DNA of 64,000 nucleotides from Streptomyces gilvus (GTDB lineage: Bacteria; Actinomycetota; Actinomycetes; Streptomycetales; Streptomycetaceae). This document shows positions 1-8,817 of this stretch, piece by piece. Each line of letters opens with the position of its first letter. The first letter of the stretch is position 1. The notes beneath the pieces are model-generated. The model saw nothing but the letters and a program-made list of their open reading frames with translations, was not told where the DNA came from and did no database searches. Position numbers and translations under genes: made by a program. The stretch is from assembly GCF_022513565.1 (NCBI RefSeq), contig NZ_JAKWBE010000033.1, positions 27,654 through 91,653 on the forward strand. The letters run 5' to 3'.

Positions 1-1
1 T

Positions 2-367
2 CACGATCAAGCCCATCAGCCGTCCCATGGACGCCTCCGGCTTGGTCGTGCTGCCCCGCCGTATGCCGCGACCGCAGCGTCCTACGGATGGATCAACCGA
101 GCCCTGCCGGCCGACCAGCTCGACGACTACGTCGACCGTATCGCCAACAACATCGCCGCGCTGCCCGACGGTGTCATCGAAGCAGCCAAGCACTCGCTGC
201 CCGCCGATGACTTCACGGAAGGACTCCTCCGTGAGAACGACGCCTGGGCTTCCACGCTCAGTCTGCCGGCCGCTCAGCACCTGATCAGCGGGGGCCTGCA
301 GAACGGGGCACAAACACCGGCCGGCGAAAGTGACCTTGAGGGACTGATGCGCAGCGTCGCGCGCTGA
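2..367 (+). CDS. Enoyl-CoA hydratase/isomerase family, C-terminal part only
   Basis: The frame ending at 367 reads YGWINRALP at about 83, followed by a helical tail (DDYVDRIANNIAALP). This is the usual C-terminal half of crotonase-fold enoyl-CoA hydratases, where YGWINRALP follows the active-site core. The gene runs off the left edge. The roughly 25 codons before 62 in this frame do not look like the family, so the copy may be degraded or frameshifted near the window edge. Catalytic residues would lie outside the window. Function beyond the family is not inferable. Confidence 0.5.
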   Translation, partial: HDQAHQPSHGRLRLGRAAPPYAATAASYGWINRALPADQLDDYVDRIANNIAALPDGVIEAAKHSLPADDFTEGLLRENDAWASTLSLPAAQHLISGGLQNGAQTPAGESDLEGLMRSVAR

Positions 368-443
368 TTGCCGGACGGTCACACGACACATCGCTGAACG
401 GCCCCGCAGCCGTCGTGTTCGTCCACCAAGCCATTGAGCTATC

Positions 444-911
444 GGTTCGGGGTTCGGTAACACGCACTACTGGATCGTCGTCCATGCGGGCCGGTGGTAC
501 GTCACGGGCTCGGACGTTCGGATCGGTGAGGACCGAACCTTCCGGCTCGATCGCATCGCAGACGCGCGGAGCCTGCCCGGCTCGTTCGAAGCGCCGGCGG
601 GTCCCGGTCCGGCACAGCGGGTGTTGTCAGGATTCGCCACGGCCGAGTACCGGCATGAGGTGCCCTGCGGATTCACGGGACAGTTGAGCAGATCCGGGCG
701 CACCTCCCCGCCAGGGTCACGAGCCTGGAGGAGCACGAGCCCGCGGCAGGCCAGGACCCGACGGGCGAGCACTGGCTGCGCTTCGAGCTACGGGCGGCAG
801 CAGCTCGACTGGTTGCCTCGGATACTCGTCTCACTCGACCGGCCGTTCGTCATCGAGCGCCCCGATGAACTACGCGTGTGCGGCGGTTGCCAGCCGTGCC
901 ACCGGTGGTAG
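444..911 (+). pseudogene. Decayed WYL-domain transcriptional regulator (YafY-like)
   Basis: Frame 3 reads HYWIVVHAGRWYVTG from about 465, then RTFRLDRIADAR and a spacer ending ATAEYRHEV. This is the WYL-domain pattern of DeoR/YafY-type regulators. After about 680 the expected text (TVEQIRAHLPARVTSLEEHE) is in another frame. It returns to the first frame at QLDWLPRILVSLDRPFVIERP from about 801. Two opposing frameshifts and the absence of the N-terminal helix-turn-helix mark a pseudogene. Its 3' end overlaps the convergent TetR gene. Confidence 0.6.
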
Positions 912-1514
912 CGGCGCGTGCGTGGGTGAGGTCTGGAATGCCTGGATCACCAGCGCGGCGAAGCGCCGGGAAGCCGCGACCCTGACGGTCGTCGATGTGG
1001 CGTGGATGCCCCTGTTGGCCATGAGCATGAGGATCAGGTCGTCCAGGACGAAGTCGGGGCGCAGGTGGCCGGTGTCCTTGGCGCGATGGGCCAGCTTGGC
1101 GATCGCGTTCAGCGTGTACTCGCGTTCGGCGGCGAAGTCCATCGCGTCGGGGAAGGTCGACATGAAGGCTTCGGTGAAACCCCTGTTGTGTGCGTGCAGT
1201 TCGCAGGTTCTCTCGATCACCTGCCGGAAGCCGCGCCACGGATCCGGGTCGGCAAGTCCCTCGTCGACGATGGTGTGGCACGCCCGCATCTGTTCGGTGA
1301 AAGCTTCGGTGACCAGCGCCTGTTTGGTCGGGAAACGGCGGTAGAGGGTGGCTGGGCCCACTCGGGCGTGCCGGGCGATCTCGCGCATCGGCACGTTCAG
1401 ACCCTCGCTGGCGAACAACGCGCGTGCCGCGTCGAGGATGCGTTCACGGTTGTCCAAGGCGTCGGAGCGCAGTGTGTGAGGCAAAAGGTCGGTCACCACT
1501 CTCACTTTACCCAA
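870..1514 (-). CDS. TetR-family transcriptional regulator
   Basis: 214 aa. The N-terminal helix-turn-helix reads RERILDAARALFASEG, then MREIARHARVGPATLYRRFPTKQALV, a textbook TetR DNA-binding domain at residues about 20-70. The C-terminal ligand-binding part is helical and of no recognised ligand class. The longest frame starts at a TTG (1512-1514) inside an inverted repeat. In-frame GTG codons at 1505, 1499 and 1496 are equally possible, and a start at 1496 would give about 208 aa. It is divergent from the zinc-type oxidoreductase at 1687 and probably represses both. Confidence 0.88.
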   Translation of the reverse strand: MGKVRVVTDLLPHTLRSDALDNRERILDAARALFASEGLNVPMREIARHARVGPATLYRRFPTKQALVTEAFTEQMRACHTIVDEGLADPDPWRGFRQVIERTCELHAHNRGFTEAFMSTFPDAMDFAAEREYTLNAIAKLAHRAKDTGHLRPDFVLDDLILMLMANRGIHATSTTVRVAASRRFAALVIQAFQTSPTHAPLPPVARLATAAHA

Positions 1515-1533
1515 ACGGACGGTGGCGTCCGTT
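1514..1533. promoter_or_regulatory. Likely TetR operator (8-bp inverted repeat)
   Basis: AACGGACG-GTGG-CGTCCGTT is a perfect 8-bp inverted repeat with a 4-nt spacer in the divergent promoter region of the TetR and oxidoreductase genes. A further CGTCCG half-site follows at 1536. It overlaps the longest possible TetR start codon, as expected for an autoregulatory site. Confidence 0.55.
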
Positions 1534-1686
1534 AGCGTCCGAAGGCGCGGAAGCTTTGCGCTTCCTCACGTGCGGTCCCTGGGACGTCGCCCTCAGCGAG
1601 TCCACGACGGGCCGCCCCCGACGTCCGCCGCATCCAGGGGTGGCGGACGGTTCGGTCCCGATCGATCCCAGAACCAGGAGACGACA

Positions 1687-2649
1687 TTGAAGGCAGTTGC
1701 GATCCAGACGTTCGGAGGCCCCGAAGGTCTGGCGGTCATCGACCTACCGGCCCCGATTCCCGCCGATGGGCAGGTGCTGATCGCCGCCGAGGCGATCGGC
1801 GTCGGCGGTGTCGACGTCATGCTTCGCAGCGGTGCTCTCGCTGCCTACGGCTTCAAGGAGGGCCATGTCCCGGGTAACGAGGTGGCGGGCACGGTGACAG
1901 CAGTCGGGAACGGCGTCGACACGTCATGGATCGGTCGGCGCGTGTGGGCGTACACCGGCGTGGGCGGCGGCTACGCGGAACAGGCGATCGCCCCGGTCGA
2001 GGAGATCGTTCCGCTGCCCGCGGAACTGTCCGCTGTAGAGGCGGTGACGCTCGGGACCTCCGGAATGGTGGCCCACTTCGGCCTTTCCCATGCCCACTTC
2101 GCGGCCGGCGAGTCGGTTCTGGTGCGGGGTGCGGCCGGCAGCATCGGGATCATGACGGTCCAGCTCGCGGCTCGTGGTGGTGCCGGTGCGGTAGCGGTCA
2201 CAACGTCGTCGACCGAGCGCGGTGATCGCCTGCGCAAGCTCGGCGCGACCCATGTGCTGGGCCGCTCCGGGGAGGGTGGCGAGGACGCTCCCGCGGGCTA
2301 TGACGTCATCATCGACATCGTCGCCGGTCCGGACATGCCGTCGTTCCTCGACAAGCTCAACCCGAACGGTCGCATGGTGGCCGTCGGCGTGGTCGGAGGA
2401 CCGCCGCCGGCCGACTTCGGCATGAACATGATGGTGGCGTTCCAGAAGTCGATGTCGTTTGCCACCTTCAGCGCCGACACCGTGAGCGAACCCGATCGAC
2501 GTGCCGTGAAGACCGAGCAGTTTGCTGCCGCGAGTCGTGGCGAACTGCAGACAGTGGTGCACGACGTGCTGCCGTTGGAGCAAGCCGTCCTGGCGCACCA
2601 GAAGATGGACACCGGCGAGGTGTTCGGCAGGATCGTGCTGACACCGTAG
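1687..2649 (+). CDS. NAD(P)-dependent zinc-type alcohol dehydrogenase / quinone oxidoreductase
   Basis: 320 aa from a TTG start at 1687, chosen because the protein then opens with the family-typical LKAVAIQTFGGPEGL and CCAGGAG lies 6 nt upstream. The GroES-like domain carries VPGNEVAGTVTAVG. The Rossmann domain has VLVRGAAGSIGIMTVQLA, the medium-chain reductase dinucleotide motif with a serine in the GxxGxxG. No structural-zinc cysteines are visible, so it belongs with the quinone-oxidoreductase-like (zinc-independent) branch. It reduces an unknown carbonyl or quinone in the cytoplasm, probably under the divergent TetR. Confidence 0.88.
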   Translation: MKAVAIQTFGGPEGLAVIDLPAPIPADGQVLIAAEAIGVGGVDVMLRSGALAAYGFKEGHVPGNEVAGTVTAVGNGVDTSWIGRRVWAYTGVGGGYAEQAIAPVEEIVPLPAELSAVEAVTLGTSGMVAHFGLSHAHFAAGESVLVRGAAGSIGIMTVQLAARGGAGAVAVTTSSTERGDRLRKLGATHVLGRSGEGGEDAPAGYDVIIDIVAGPDMPSFLDKLNPNGRMVAVGVVGGPPPADFGMNMMVAFQKSMSFATFSADTVSEPDRRAVKTEQFAAASRGELQTVVHDVLPLEQAVLAHQKMDTGEVFGRIVLTP

Positions 2650-2845
2650 ACATCGCCGAAATCGTCCGGCATCTCCAGCAGGAGGGCCAGGTCGTCGCCT
2701 CCGAAGACCCGGCCCACGTCTCCCTCGCCGTACCTGACCGAGCGCATCCGCCGCCGTGGCGAGTACTCCATCCGCGAACTCGGCCTCCGGCCCGAGGCGT
2801 ACGGACCGCATCTCGACGCCGACTTCGGCCGCTGTGCGGCGATCA
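2649..2845 (+). pseudogene. Tn3-family transposase C-terminal remnant
   Basis: Immediately after the oxidoreductase stop, one frame reads DIAEIVRHLQQEGQVVASED. After a shift at about 2725 another reads SPYLTERIRRRGEYS, then RELGLRPEAYGPHLDADF. This is the conserved C-terminal end of Tn3-type transposases, where a 'SPYLTEHI.RFGEY' segment precedes a PEAYDP-like tail. The rest of the transposase, the resolvase and the terminal repeats are not seen. A single frameshift separates the pieces. Confidence 0.5.
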
Positions 2846-3378
2846 CTCGAGTGCTGACGACTGCGGCCAGGCGACCCCACCGCGGAGAGGAGGCAGCCGT
2901 CGGCGGTGGACGGCCTCTTTGGATTCGACGCGTCCGACCGGTTCCGCGTGGGTCGGGTATGACCGGCCGACGTCTGCGTAGGTGGTCGGTGGCCCATTCT
3001 TCCGCTGTCCGAGGCCGCAAGACATTTCTCAGATCTCAGATGACAGCAGCGGCGTCACAGACCGGCCGGCACGAGCCTCGTTCGCCATCGTCGGTCCGCT
3101 GCTGCTTACCGGCCCCCGGGGGACACTGCTGAGGGCCGCCGCCTCGTATTTCCAGATATTTACCTTGTGCCTGATGCTAGGCGGCAACCGACACAGTAGC
3201 TTGGTTCCGGTCAATTCAAGGTGTTTGTGCCACGGCGGGACGTCTTCCTTCCCATGACACGACCGCCTCCTCCGATGAGGCGAAGCATGTCCAGGGTGGG
3301 CCACAAGCAGTGAGGCGGAGTAAGCGTCCGACACTCCGCGTCGATGCCGTACCCAGTAAGCCATGATGTGCGACGGGA
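2846..3378. other. 533-nt stretch without a recognisable gene
   Basis: No frame gives a protein I recognise. The right half (about 3140-3260) is noticeably less GC-rich than its surroundings and lies upstream of the LysR gene, so it probably holds that gene's promoter. No clear operator repeat was found. Confidence 0.5.
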
Positions 3379-4338
3379 ATGCTGGTGGAGCTACGCGACG
3401 TCGAGACGTTCCTGGTCCTCGCCGAGGAACTGCACTTCGGCCGGGCGGCGGCTCGGCTGCGCGTGACCCAGGGAAGAGTCAGCCAGACGATCAAAGCGCT
3501 TGAGCGTGAGGTGGGAGCCGCCCTGTTCGAACGTACCAGCCGGGCGGTACGCATTACCCCACTGGGCGAACGCTTCCTGGCCGGTGTCCGGCCCGCGCAT
3601 GAGCGGCTCCTTCAGACTCTGGCCGCCTGCCGGGTCGAGGCCAGGGGAATCGGCAGTCAACTGCGGGTCGGCTACCTTCCCAGCATCGGCATCACGTTCG
3701 TCACCCGCCTTGTGTCCGCGTTCGAAGCGCGTTACCCCCAGTGTGTCGTGATCAACTTGGTGGCCCGGGGTATCGGGCCGGCCGCACTTCCCAGCGGGCC
3801 CGAGGTGTTACTGACCTGGTCGCCGGACGGTGATGGGCACCTGCTCCGCAAGGCGGGGGTGAGCGTGGGGCCGGTGCTGCGTGCGGAGCAACGGGCGGTT
3901 GTAGTCCCCGCGGGCCACCCGCTCACCCGGCACGAATCAGTAAGCCTGGACGACATCGCGGACTACGAACTGCTGAAGTTCGGCGGATCCGGGCTGTCTG
4001 ACGTGACGGAGGCTTGGGTACCCGTGGTCGCCCCGTCGGGCCGGCCGATGAGGCACACGGTCGATAACGTCTTCCAGCTGACGGCCAAGACCGAGGTGTC
4101 TTTAGAAGACTCTCTCGCCCTGGTCGCACGCGGCCGTTGCGTGCACTTGTCCATCGCCAGCGCCCTGGAGAGGGTCCCGTTCCCCGGCCTGGTTGTGGTG
4201 CCGGTCCGTGATATAGCTCCCATGGTCGCGGTGCCGATCTGGCAGACCGCGGCGGAGAACGCCACCATCCGCGCCTTCGTAGCGGTGGCCGTCTCCAACC
4301 GCGAGTTATCACCATTAGCGCCCCTAATCGATACATGA
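3379..4338 (+). CDS. LysR-family transcriptional regulator
   Basis: 319 aa. Residues 1-65 form the LysR winged helix-turn-helix: LRDVETFLVLAEELHFGRAA, then RLRVTQGRVSQTIKALEREVGAALFER. The periplasmic-binding-like effector domain follows, beginning SQLRVGYLPSIG. GACGGGA precedes the ATG. A GTG two codons later is an alternative start. No divergent target gene is adjacent, because the upstream 530 nt are empty and what precedes them is a transposase scrap. The target and co-inducer are unknown. Confidence 0.9.
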   Translation: MLVELRDVETFLVLAEELHFGRAAARLRVTQGRVSQTIKALEREVGAALFERTSRAVRITPLGERFLAGVRPAHERLLQTLAACRVEARGIGSQLRVGYLPSIGITFVTRLVSAFEARYPQCVVINLVARGIGPAALPSGPEVLLTWSPDGDGHLLRKAGVSVGPVLRAEQRAVVVPAGHPLTRHESVSLDDIADYELLKFGGSGLSDVTEAWVPVVAPSGRPMRHTVDNVFQLTAKTEVSLEDSLALVARGRCVHLSIASALERVPFPGLVVVPVRDIAPMVAVPIWQTAAENATIRAFVAVAVSNRELSPLAPLIDT

Positions 4339-4346
4339 ACGATTAG
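4324..4346 (+). terminator. Hairpin at the end of the LysR gene
   Basis: CTAATCG-N9-CGATTAG is a perfect 7-bp stem spanning the LysR stop codon, followed by T-rich TTGTTGTTC. This is consistent with an intrinsic terminator. Confidence 0.45.
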
Positions 4347-4844
4347 TTGTTGTTCGGCCGTATCGAATTGAACAGACTTGTCCCCACCACGGTGGTGACC
4401 CCACCAAATAGCCGTCCGACGAGCGATACATGACGTGCAGCCAGGCGGCGGGAAACGACGACCAGCGGGATGGGCCTCAGCGGCCGCCAAGCCGCCATCT
4501 GACCGGCTCGCACTGGTTGCGGCAGACGGCGGACACTCGGCGTCATCCACCGGCCCGACCGACTTCATCCGGACCCGAGACGCGATGCGATCGTCGGTCC
4601 GCCACTCACGTGATCAGGGCATCCACCTCCCCCGGGGGGCTGACCGTCTTTGTGCCGGCCGCCCCATTGCGGTGGCGCGCGGCCTGCGTCAGCGCCTCGG
4701 TGCGGGACAACAACCGCACTCTCCTCAACAAGCGGAATTGATCCTTCTCAACTTGGTCGCGACTTCCGGACAGATACCCGGCAGCCCTCACGAGCAGGGG
4801 CCGTATTCCTCGCAGCCAGGGGCCGCTCGAGCAGGGGACACCTA
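4347..4844. other. 498-nt stretch without a recognisable gene
   Basis: Reading frames here look like GC-rich shadows. The last part precedes the SsgA-like gene and contains CAGGGGAC as its probable ribosome-binding site. I see no operator. Confidence 0.5.
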
Positions 4845-5366
4845 ATGAGCCAGAATTCGACCGGCCCGCGCGATGAGGCGGTGGGTCATCCGTCACAGGA
4901 CCAGCACAAGCTGATTCCGCAATCGCGAGAGGGGACGGATACACCAGGGGAACCGGTGGTGATCAGCTCCGACCCCGTGCCGTGGAGACTCGTCCTCGCG
5001 GACGAGCGGACTGTTCTGTTTCCGGGAAGCCTCTGCTACAAGAGCGCCGACCCTTACGCCGTGCATATCACTTTCCGCGTGGACGACGACACCGTGGACT
5101 GGGTCTTCGCCCGCACTCTGCTCATCGGCGGGCTGCTCGAACCGGTCGGTGCCGGCGACGTGGAGATCGGCCCCTGCAGCCACGGCGGCGTGGACACCGT
5201 GCAGATCGCTCTGAAAGCTGACCATGTGTACGTCGCGCTGGAGGCCCCGGCCCGGGTGATCGCCGTTTTCCTCAAGCGGACATGCCAGGCCGTGCCCCTT
5301 GGTACGGAGCACCGTCACCTCGACCTCGACCGCCTCGTCTCTCGCCTCGTCCAGGACGTCGGATGA
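4845..5366 (+). CDS. SsgA-like protein (SALP), sporulation/cell division
   Basis: 173 aa from ATG 4845, with CAGGGGAC 5 nt upstream. After an unusual, poorly conserved 40-residue leader, the core matches the SsgA family: DPYAVHITFRVDDDTVDWVFARTLL, then EPVGAGDVEIGP and a C-terminus with PLGTEHRHLDLDRLV. Family members of about 130-150 aa help localise septum formation and peptidoglycan remodelling in sporulating actinomycetes and occur only there. The long N-terminus makes this a divergent paralogue rather than SsgB. It stands alone with no division genes nearby. Confidence 0.88.
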   Translation: MSQNSTGPRDEAVGHPSQDQHKLIPQSREGTDTPGEPVVISSDPVPWRLVLADERTVLFPGSLCYKSADPYAVHITFRVDDDTVDWVFARTLLIGGLLEPVGAGDVEIGPCSHGGVDTVQIALKADHVYVALEAPARVIAVFLKRTCQAVPLGTEHRHLDLDRLVSRLVQDVG

Positions 5367-5569
5367 CCAGCCGGGCCGCATACGGCCCGGGGTCCCGGGG
5401 TGCCCGATACAGTCCGGTCGATGAACGCGAGCTCGATGCCGGGCCGCTACCGGACGAACCGGGAGAGCGCCAGGCCCGCCCGACCGGCCCATTTCCTCGC
5501 CTCATTGCCGGTCACCGAGAGGTTCGTCATGGATCGGCGTTTCAAGGCGGCATGCGGTCCCGTCCTGAT

Positions 5570-6190
5570 TCACGCCACGCTCTCCTGTCCTGTGCGGCTC
5601 ACGTCGTCGGTCGCGGTGGCTTGGTCCGGTGGCGCGATGAGATGCCTGGCGGTGTCCAGGGTTTCCCGGATGTGCTGGGCGAGGGGGTGCCGGTCGGGGT
5701 CGTTGACCCAGCGTTCGTAGGCGACCTTGAACGCGGCGATCCCGATTTCCGCGGCGAGTGCGGCGGTGGTGTTCTCCAGACCGCGTTGGCGCAGCGTGTG
5801 GGCGAGCGTGGAGGCGAGTGCGGCGAGTTTGGCCAGTTCGCGTTCCTGGAGTTCGGGGTTGGCGGCGATGACGGCCTGGCGTTGCGGTGCCAGGTCTTCG
5901 CGTTCTTCGAAGACGGGAGCGGCTTCCACCAGGGCGCGAGTGATCACCTCCAGCGGCGCGAGCGGGAGGGGGGCGGCGGCCGTGGCGCCCGCCAGGATGT
6001 CGGGGAGGGGATTGTCGGCCGGGAAGAGGACTTCCCGTTTGTCGGCGAAGTGCCGGTAGAAGGTTCGTTCGGTGACCCCGGCGCGGGTGGCGATCTCCGC
6101 GACGGTGGTGGCGTCGAAGCCCTGGTGGTTGTAGAGCTCCAGCGCCGCCTTCTCCAGGCGGCCTCGTGCGTCGGGTTCCCATCGGCTCAT
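5570..6190 (-). CDS. TetR-family transcriptional regulator
   Basis: 206 aa. The DNA-binding domain is unmistakable: RLEKAALELYNHQGFDATTVAEIATRAGVTERTFYRHFADKRE. The rest is a helical ligand domain of the type that often carries an FKVAYERWV helix near the C-terminus. It is divergent from the SDR at 6323. The 132-nt gap holds three copies of a near-palindromic sequence, so it very likely represses itself and the SDR/esterase genes. The effector is unknown. Confidence 0.92.
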   Translation of the reverse strand: MSRWEPDARGRLEKAALELYNHQGFDATTVAEIATRAGVTERTFYRHFADKREVLFPADNPLPDILAGATAAAPLPLAPLEVITRALVEAAPVFEEREDLAPQRQAVIAANPELQERELAKLAALASTLAHTLRQRGLENTTAALAAEIGIAAFKVAYERWVNDPDRHPLAQHIRETLDTARHLIAPPDQATATDDVSRTGQESVA

Positions 6191-6208
6191 GCTCCGATCC
6201 TACCCCCG

Positions 6209-6283
6209 ATGACAGAATCTGACATCACGCGATGACAGGATCTGACATCAGTGCTACCCTGATGTCACGAACTGACATCAGGG
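6209..6283. promoter_or_regulatory. Triple operator for the divergent TetR
   Basis: Three 20-nt elements occur: GATGACAGAATCTGACATCA (6209-6228), the same with G for A at the ninth base (6232-6251), and GATGTCACGAACTGACATCA (6262-6281). The third is the centre of a perfect palindrome, CCTGATGTCA-N5-TGACATCAGG (6259-6283). The array lies between the TetR start and the SDR start. Confidence 0.8.
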
Positions 6284-6322
6284 TCTCCCCTCGTCGGGAG
6301 CCCGCAACAGGAAGGGCACACC

Positions 6323-7243
6323 ATGCGCGTATTCGTCACCGGAGCCTCCGGACACGTCGGCTCCGCCGTCGTTCCCGAACTCCTTCAAGCGGGCCACCAG
6401 GTTGTCGGCCTGGCCCGCTCGGACAGGTCCGCTGCCGCGCTGACAGCCGTCGGAGCCGACGTGCACCGAGGCGACCTCGACGATCCCGACAGCCTCACCG
6501 CGGCCGCCGCGGCCGACGGCGTCATCCACCTGGCCTTCAAGCACGACGCGATGTTCGCCGGCGACCCGGACAGCGCGGTCGCAGCGGACCTGCGCGCCAT
6601 CGAGACGCTCGGAAACGCGCTCACCGGCACCGGCAAGCCGCTGGTGGCCACGTCGGGAACCATGCTGCTCGCCTTCGCGGGGCTGGACCACGCCGCCACC
6701 GAAGCCGACGCCCTCGACGCAGGGCCGCGGATCGACGCCGAGAACGCGGTGGTCGCACTCGCCCAGCGCGGCATCCGCTCGTCCGTCGTCCGGCTTGCCC
6801 CGACCGTGCACAGCACGCTGGACCACAACGGCTTCATCCCGACCCTGATCTCCATCGCCCGCTCCAAGGGCGTCGCCGCCTACGTCGGCGACGGGGCCAG
6901 CCGCTGGCCCGCCGTGCACACCCTCGACGCGGCACGCCTGTTCCGGCTGGCGCTGGAGTCCGCGCCGGCGGGCTCCCGGCTGCACGCCGTCGACGACCAG
7001 GGGATCGCCTTCCGTGAGATCGCCGAGGCCCTCGGCCAAGGACTGAACCTGCCCGTGGTCAGCATCCCGCCGACCGAGGCCGACGCCCACTTCGGCTTCC
7101 TCAGCGGCCTCGTCACGGCCGACAACCCGTCCTCGAGCACGCTGACCCAGGACCTCCTGGGCTGGAAGCCCGTCCAGCCCGGCCTCCTCGACGACCTCCG
7201 TCAGGGCCACTACTTCGAGGCCCCGGCGACCACCGCAGGCTGA
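6323..7243 (+). CDS. NAD-dependent epimerase/dehydratase-type SDR
   Basis: 306 aa. It opens with the extended-SDR nucleotide motif VFVTGASGHVGSAVVPELLQAGH, followed by GLARSD and HRGDLDDPDSL. There is no canonical YxxxK in the usual place, and the central part reads HLAFKHDAMFAG. This suits the atypical SDRs that act on quinones or small aldehydes rather than nucleotide sugars. Upstream ACAGGAAGGG is a good ribosome-binding site. It is first in a probable operon with the esterase 177 nt downstream, controlled by the divergent TetR. Confidence 0.88.
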   Translation: MRVFVTGASGHVGSAVVPELLQAGHQVVGLARSDRSAAALTAVGADVHRGDLDDPDSLTAAAAADGVIHLAFKHDAMFAGDPDSAVAADLRAIETLGNALTGTGKPLVATSGTMLLAFAGLDHAATEADALDAGPRIDAENAVVALAQRGIRSSVVRLAPTVHSTLDHNGFIPTLISIARSKGVAAYVGDGASRWPAVHTLDAARLFRLALESAPAGSRLHAVDDQGIAFREIAEALGQGLNLPVVSIPPTEADAHFGFLSGLVTADNPSSSTLTQDLLGWKPVQPGLLDDLRQGHYFEAPATTAG

Positions 7244-7420
7244 GCCCACTCCCTCTCCACCCCGCCTCATCCCCGCACCCCGTTCAGGCCCTCCCCGGCT
7301 GCTCACCCAGCCGTCCGGGCCTGGCCCGAAGACCTGAGGTGCGGCGAAGACCTCGCCGGACCGACGACCTGACAACGTCCCGTGCCCTGACCCAGACCCC
7401 ACCCCAGGAAGAGAAGAACC

Positions 7421-8425
7421 ATGCCCCGCTCCCGCCCCGCGATCGACAGCGAACTCGCCGCAGCCCTTGAGGCCATGCCGATCGACCCGAATGGCGTGTT
7501 CGACCTGACCGACATCCCCGCTACCCGCCAGGCTGTCCGCGCGCTCGCCGAAACGATCGCCGCCACCATCCCCGACGAGCCCACCGTCACCGCCCACGAG
7601 ATCCAGGTGCCACGCGCCGAAGGCCCGGACGTCCCGGTCCTCCTGCTACGTCCGCAGAACGCGCCCGGACCGCTGCCGGTCATCGTGTGGTTCCACGGCG
7701 GTGGACAGGTGCTCGGCTTCGCCGCCCAGGACGCACCCTGGCTCAAGCCGCTGGCCGCGGCACTGGGCTGCGCCGTCGCTGCCGTCGACTACCGACTGGC
7801 ACCGGAAACCCCCGCTCCCGGTGCCGCCGAGGACGGATACACCGCCTACCAGTGGATCATCCACAACGCCGCCGATCTCGGCCTCGACCCCACCCGCATC
7901 GGCCTGGCCGGCCAGAGCGGAGGCGGAGGCATCGCCGCCGCCACCGCCCTCCTGATCCGCGACCGCGGCGCAGCGACCCCCCTGTTCCAGATGCTGCAGT
8001 ACCCGATGCTCGACGACCGCAACACGACCGACTCCAGCCGGGAGATCACCGACATCGGCATCTGGGACCGCTCGACCAACCTCCTTGCCTGGCAGGCGAT
8101 CCTCGGCGACCGCGCCAGCACCGTGGACGTCACCCCCTACGCCGCCGCCGCCCGGGCCAGCGACCTCGCCGGCCTGCCCCCGACCTTCATCGGCGTCGGC
8201 GAACTCGACGTCTTCCGCGACGAGAACCTCGACTACGCCACGCGCCTGCGCGCCCACGGCGTCGACGTCGAGCTGCACCTCTACCCCGGCGCCTACCACG
8301 CGTTCGACCTGTTCGCCCCGCAGTCCCAGCTCGCGGAAAGCTTCCGCCACACCTGTAACAGCTACCTCGCCCGGCACCTCACGAAGGCCCCGGCAACGCC
8401 GACTGCTTCGTACACACAGGTCTGA
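7421..8425 (+). CDS. Alpha/beta hydrolase of the hormone-sensitive-lipase (HSL) family
   Basis: 334 aa. The oxyanion motif HGGG is at 92-95 and the nucleophile elbow GQSGGGG puts Ser166 in place. The acid is probably Asp263 (GELDVFRDE) and the base His293 (GAYHAFD). YRLAPETPAP after the oxyanion loop is diagnostic of the HSL/acetyl-esterase branch. Soluble, no signal peptide. AGGAAGAG is 9 nt upstream of the ATG. It probably hydrolyses short acyl esters, and its partner SDR suggests a two-step detoxification or catabolic route (inference). Confidence 0.92.
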   Translation: MPRSRPAIDSELAAALEAMPIDPNGVFDLTDIPATRQAVRALAETIAATIPDEPTVTAHEIQVPRAEGPDVPVLLLRPQNAPGPLPVIVWFHGGGQVLGFAAQDAPWLKPLAAALGCAVAAVDYRLAPETPAPGAAEDGYTAYQWIIHNAADLGLDPTRIGLAGQSGGGGIAAATALLIRDRGAATPLFQMLQYPMLDDRNTTDSSREITDIGIWDRSTNLLAWQAILGDRASTVDVTPYAAAARASDLAGLPPTFIGVGELDVFRDENLDYATRLRAHGVDVELHLYPGAYHAFDLFAPQSQLAESFRHTCNSYLARHLTKAPATPTASYTQV

Positions 8426-8433
8426 CGGCGTGC

Positions 8434-8457
8434 CGCCGGTCCGGTATCCCACCGGCG
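8434..8457 (+). terminator. Hairpin after the esterase gene
   Basis: CGCCGGT-N10-ACCGGCG, 9 nt after the esterase stop. It has no T tract, which is common in this group. Confidence 0.35.
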
Positions 8458-8690
8458 CCGCCGAGCCGATTGCCACCCTGCACGGCTCGGAGGCGCATCC
8501 GAAACGTGCGACTGCATTTCCGGCGCGCGCTCAACATCACGTCGACCTGGCGAACTACCGCTCCGGACTCGCCGTCGTCCTCGCGGCCTCCGCCCTGGCC
8601 ACCGTGACCCGCCTGACTGGACTGCGCCGAGGCACCCCCGCGACCGGTCCGAACCAGGCGTCCCCGGCATCCGACACACTGGACGCCTGA
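8458..8690 (+). other. Possible membrane-protein C-terminal scrap, otherwise non-coding
   Basis: The frame ending at 8690 reads YRSGLAVVLAASALATVTRL, then TGLRR. This resembles the last transmembrane helix and cytoplasmic tail of an MFS transporter, but nothing upstream in this frame is membrane-like. If real it is a remnant of fewer than 50 residues. The rest of the 8426-8817 gap precedes the nitrilase and has no recognisable gene. Confidence 0.25.
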
Positions 8691-8817
8691 CGGCGGACCA
8701 CCGGCTGGCCCAAGCAGCGTTGAGGCAGTTCGACCCAGCAACGGACGCTACCTGCGAAAACCCGGCACCACACCCGCCGAACAATCCGCATCCGCGCTAC
8801 TCTCCGACGAGGGCTGC

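Noticed and set aside
3029..3364. 111-codon minus-strand frame in the gap before the LysR gene
   Set aside because: Poor codon structure, no recognisable motif and no ribosome-binding site; more likely promoter DNA.
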